This document shows positions 63,464 to 64,000 of a stretch of 64,000 bases of DNA, one piece after another. This DNA comes from Teratosphaeria epicoccoides. Lineage: Eukaryota > Ascomycota > Dothideomycetes > Mycosphaerellales > Teratosphaeriaceae. Where the stretch lies: contig JADDMT010000004.1 of the NCBI GenBank assembly GCA_021401465.1, forward strand, positions 558,001 through 622,000, in the 5' to 3' direction. The position numbers were made by a program, and so were the translations under genes. The notes beneath the pieces were generated by a model. The model saw only the letters and a program-made list of their open reading frames with translations, was not told the origin of the DNA and did no database searches. Every line of letters starts with the position of its first letter. The stretch's first letter is position 1.

Positions 63464-64000
63464 TCACTCTCGTGCTACGTGCAGCCTCAGCGTCGTTGGC
63501 CGACCCGGCGCGTTGGTCAGCGAAAGATTACTTCGGACCACCTTCTCCAATTTGCCCGACTCAGACTCAATCTGATCGAAGCGCTGAAGCAACCTAACGA
63601 CCACGGACGAAGCCTCTGTGAGCGCGAACTGTTGGCCGATGCAGATACGTGGCCCGCCGTTGAACGGCAAGTATTCCCTGTTGTCGGAACAAGTTGTCCG
63701 CGAGGAGCAAGAGGTAATCGACATGGATTGGGACTCACCATCCTGACTTCCTTCCAATGAATTGTTCAGGCCTGAACTCATTCGCGTCTTGCCCCCAAAG
63801 GTCCTTGCGACGATGCATGACATGGACAGAGTAGTTGACGTCGGTCTCGGGCGGGAGATACACTGGGCTCTGACCGTCAACACCGCCTCCTCCTGCCAAA
63901 GTCGTGGCCTTATTACTCCTCCGCACATTGAATGGGACAATCGGCCACAGACGCAGCGCTTCATTCAAGCAGAAGGAGAGATACTGCGAGCCTTTCAGCG
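63464..64000 (-). CDS. Cytochrome P450, CYP52-like, 3' part only
   Basis: The gene enters from the right edge; two exons are visible, 64000-63739 (5' end missing) and 63677-63464, separated by a 61-nt intron (GTGAGT, CAACAG). The visible 158 residues or so hold the K-helix ExxR in LNEALRLWPIVPFNVR, the PERF-region variant NEFRPEQFIGR, and the heme loop FNGGPRICIGQQFAL with its cysteine ligand. PVYLPPETDVNYSVHVMHRR matches CYP52-type enzymes, which hydroxylate alkanes or fatty acids at the chain end in the ER. Subfamily is uncertain with half the protein missing. Confidence 0.85.

Overview
The window is nuclear DNA from a filamentous ascomycete (Pezizomycotina), probably a Dothideomycete. The evidence is short introns (mostly 47-70 nt) with GT...CTRAY...AG signals, a Zn2Cys6 regulator, a PalI/Rim9 pH sensor, a GT69 mannosyltransferase, a CYP52-type P450 and closely packed single-copy housekeeping genes on both strands. 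I see no prokaryotic, plasmid or viral genes and no CRISPR. The order assignment is an inference from gene content.

Layout. 1-6.9 kb: LRP1/RRP47 (cut by the left edge), a SET-domain methyltransferase, a GT69 mannosyltransferase, and a long disordered coiled-coil protein with an in-frame stop followed by a 137-codon open extension. 6.9-13.4 kb: a gene-poor island holding a candidate tRNA-Glu interrupted by three segments and a decayed Asp/Glu (hydantoin) racemase. 13.4-19.3 kb: a Zn2Cys6 factor and RIM9/PalI. 21-24 kb: a BTB pseudogene and a six-exon lysozyme-like protein. 24-34 kb: GRC3 and RPA34 (divergent, both for rRNA production), an SDR, RHO3, CWC25 and CSN2. 34-42 kb: a gene-free stretch, an otubain, ribosomal protein eS27 and deoxyribose-phosphate aldolase. 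42-54 kb: TFC4 (TFIIIC), a LETM1-like protein, an HPC2-type histone chaperone subunit and RPAP1/RBA50. 54-64 kb: a RING relic with a 97-bp tandem duplication, a small unknown protein, a variant RING protein, an unknown nuclear-type protein, RBD2 rhomboid, GAA1 and the 3' end of a P450.

There are no operons, but divergent pairs share short promoters: GRC3/RPA34 (171 bp) and RBD2/GAA1 (223 bp). Many genes serve RNA production and processing (LRP1, GRC3, RPA34, CWC25, TFC4, RPAP1, eS27). The most surprising element is the tRNA-Glu candidate. Removing three segments, two of them with GT...AG ends, leaves exactly 72 nt that fold as tRNA-Glu(UUC). Exon boundaries given here were read by eye from splice signals, reading frame and expected family sequence; none was tested against transcripts.
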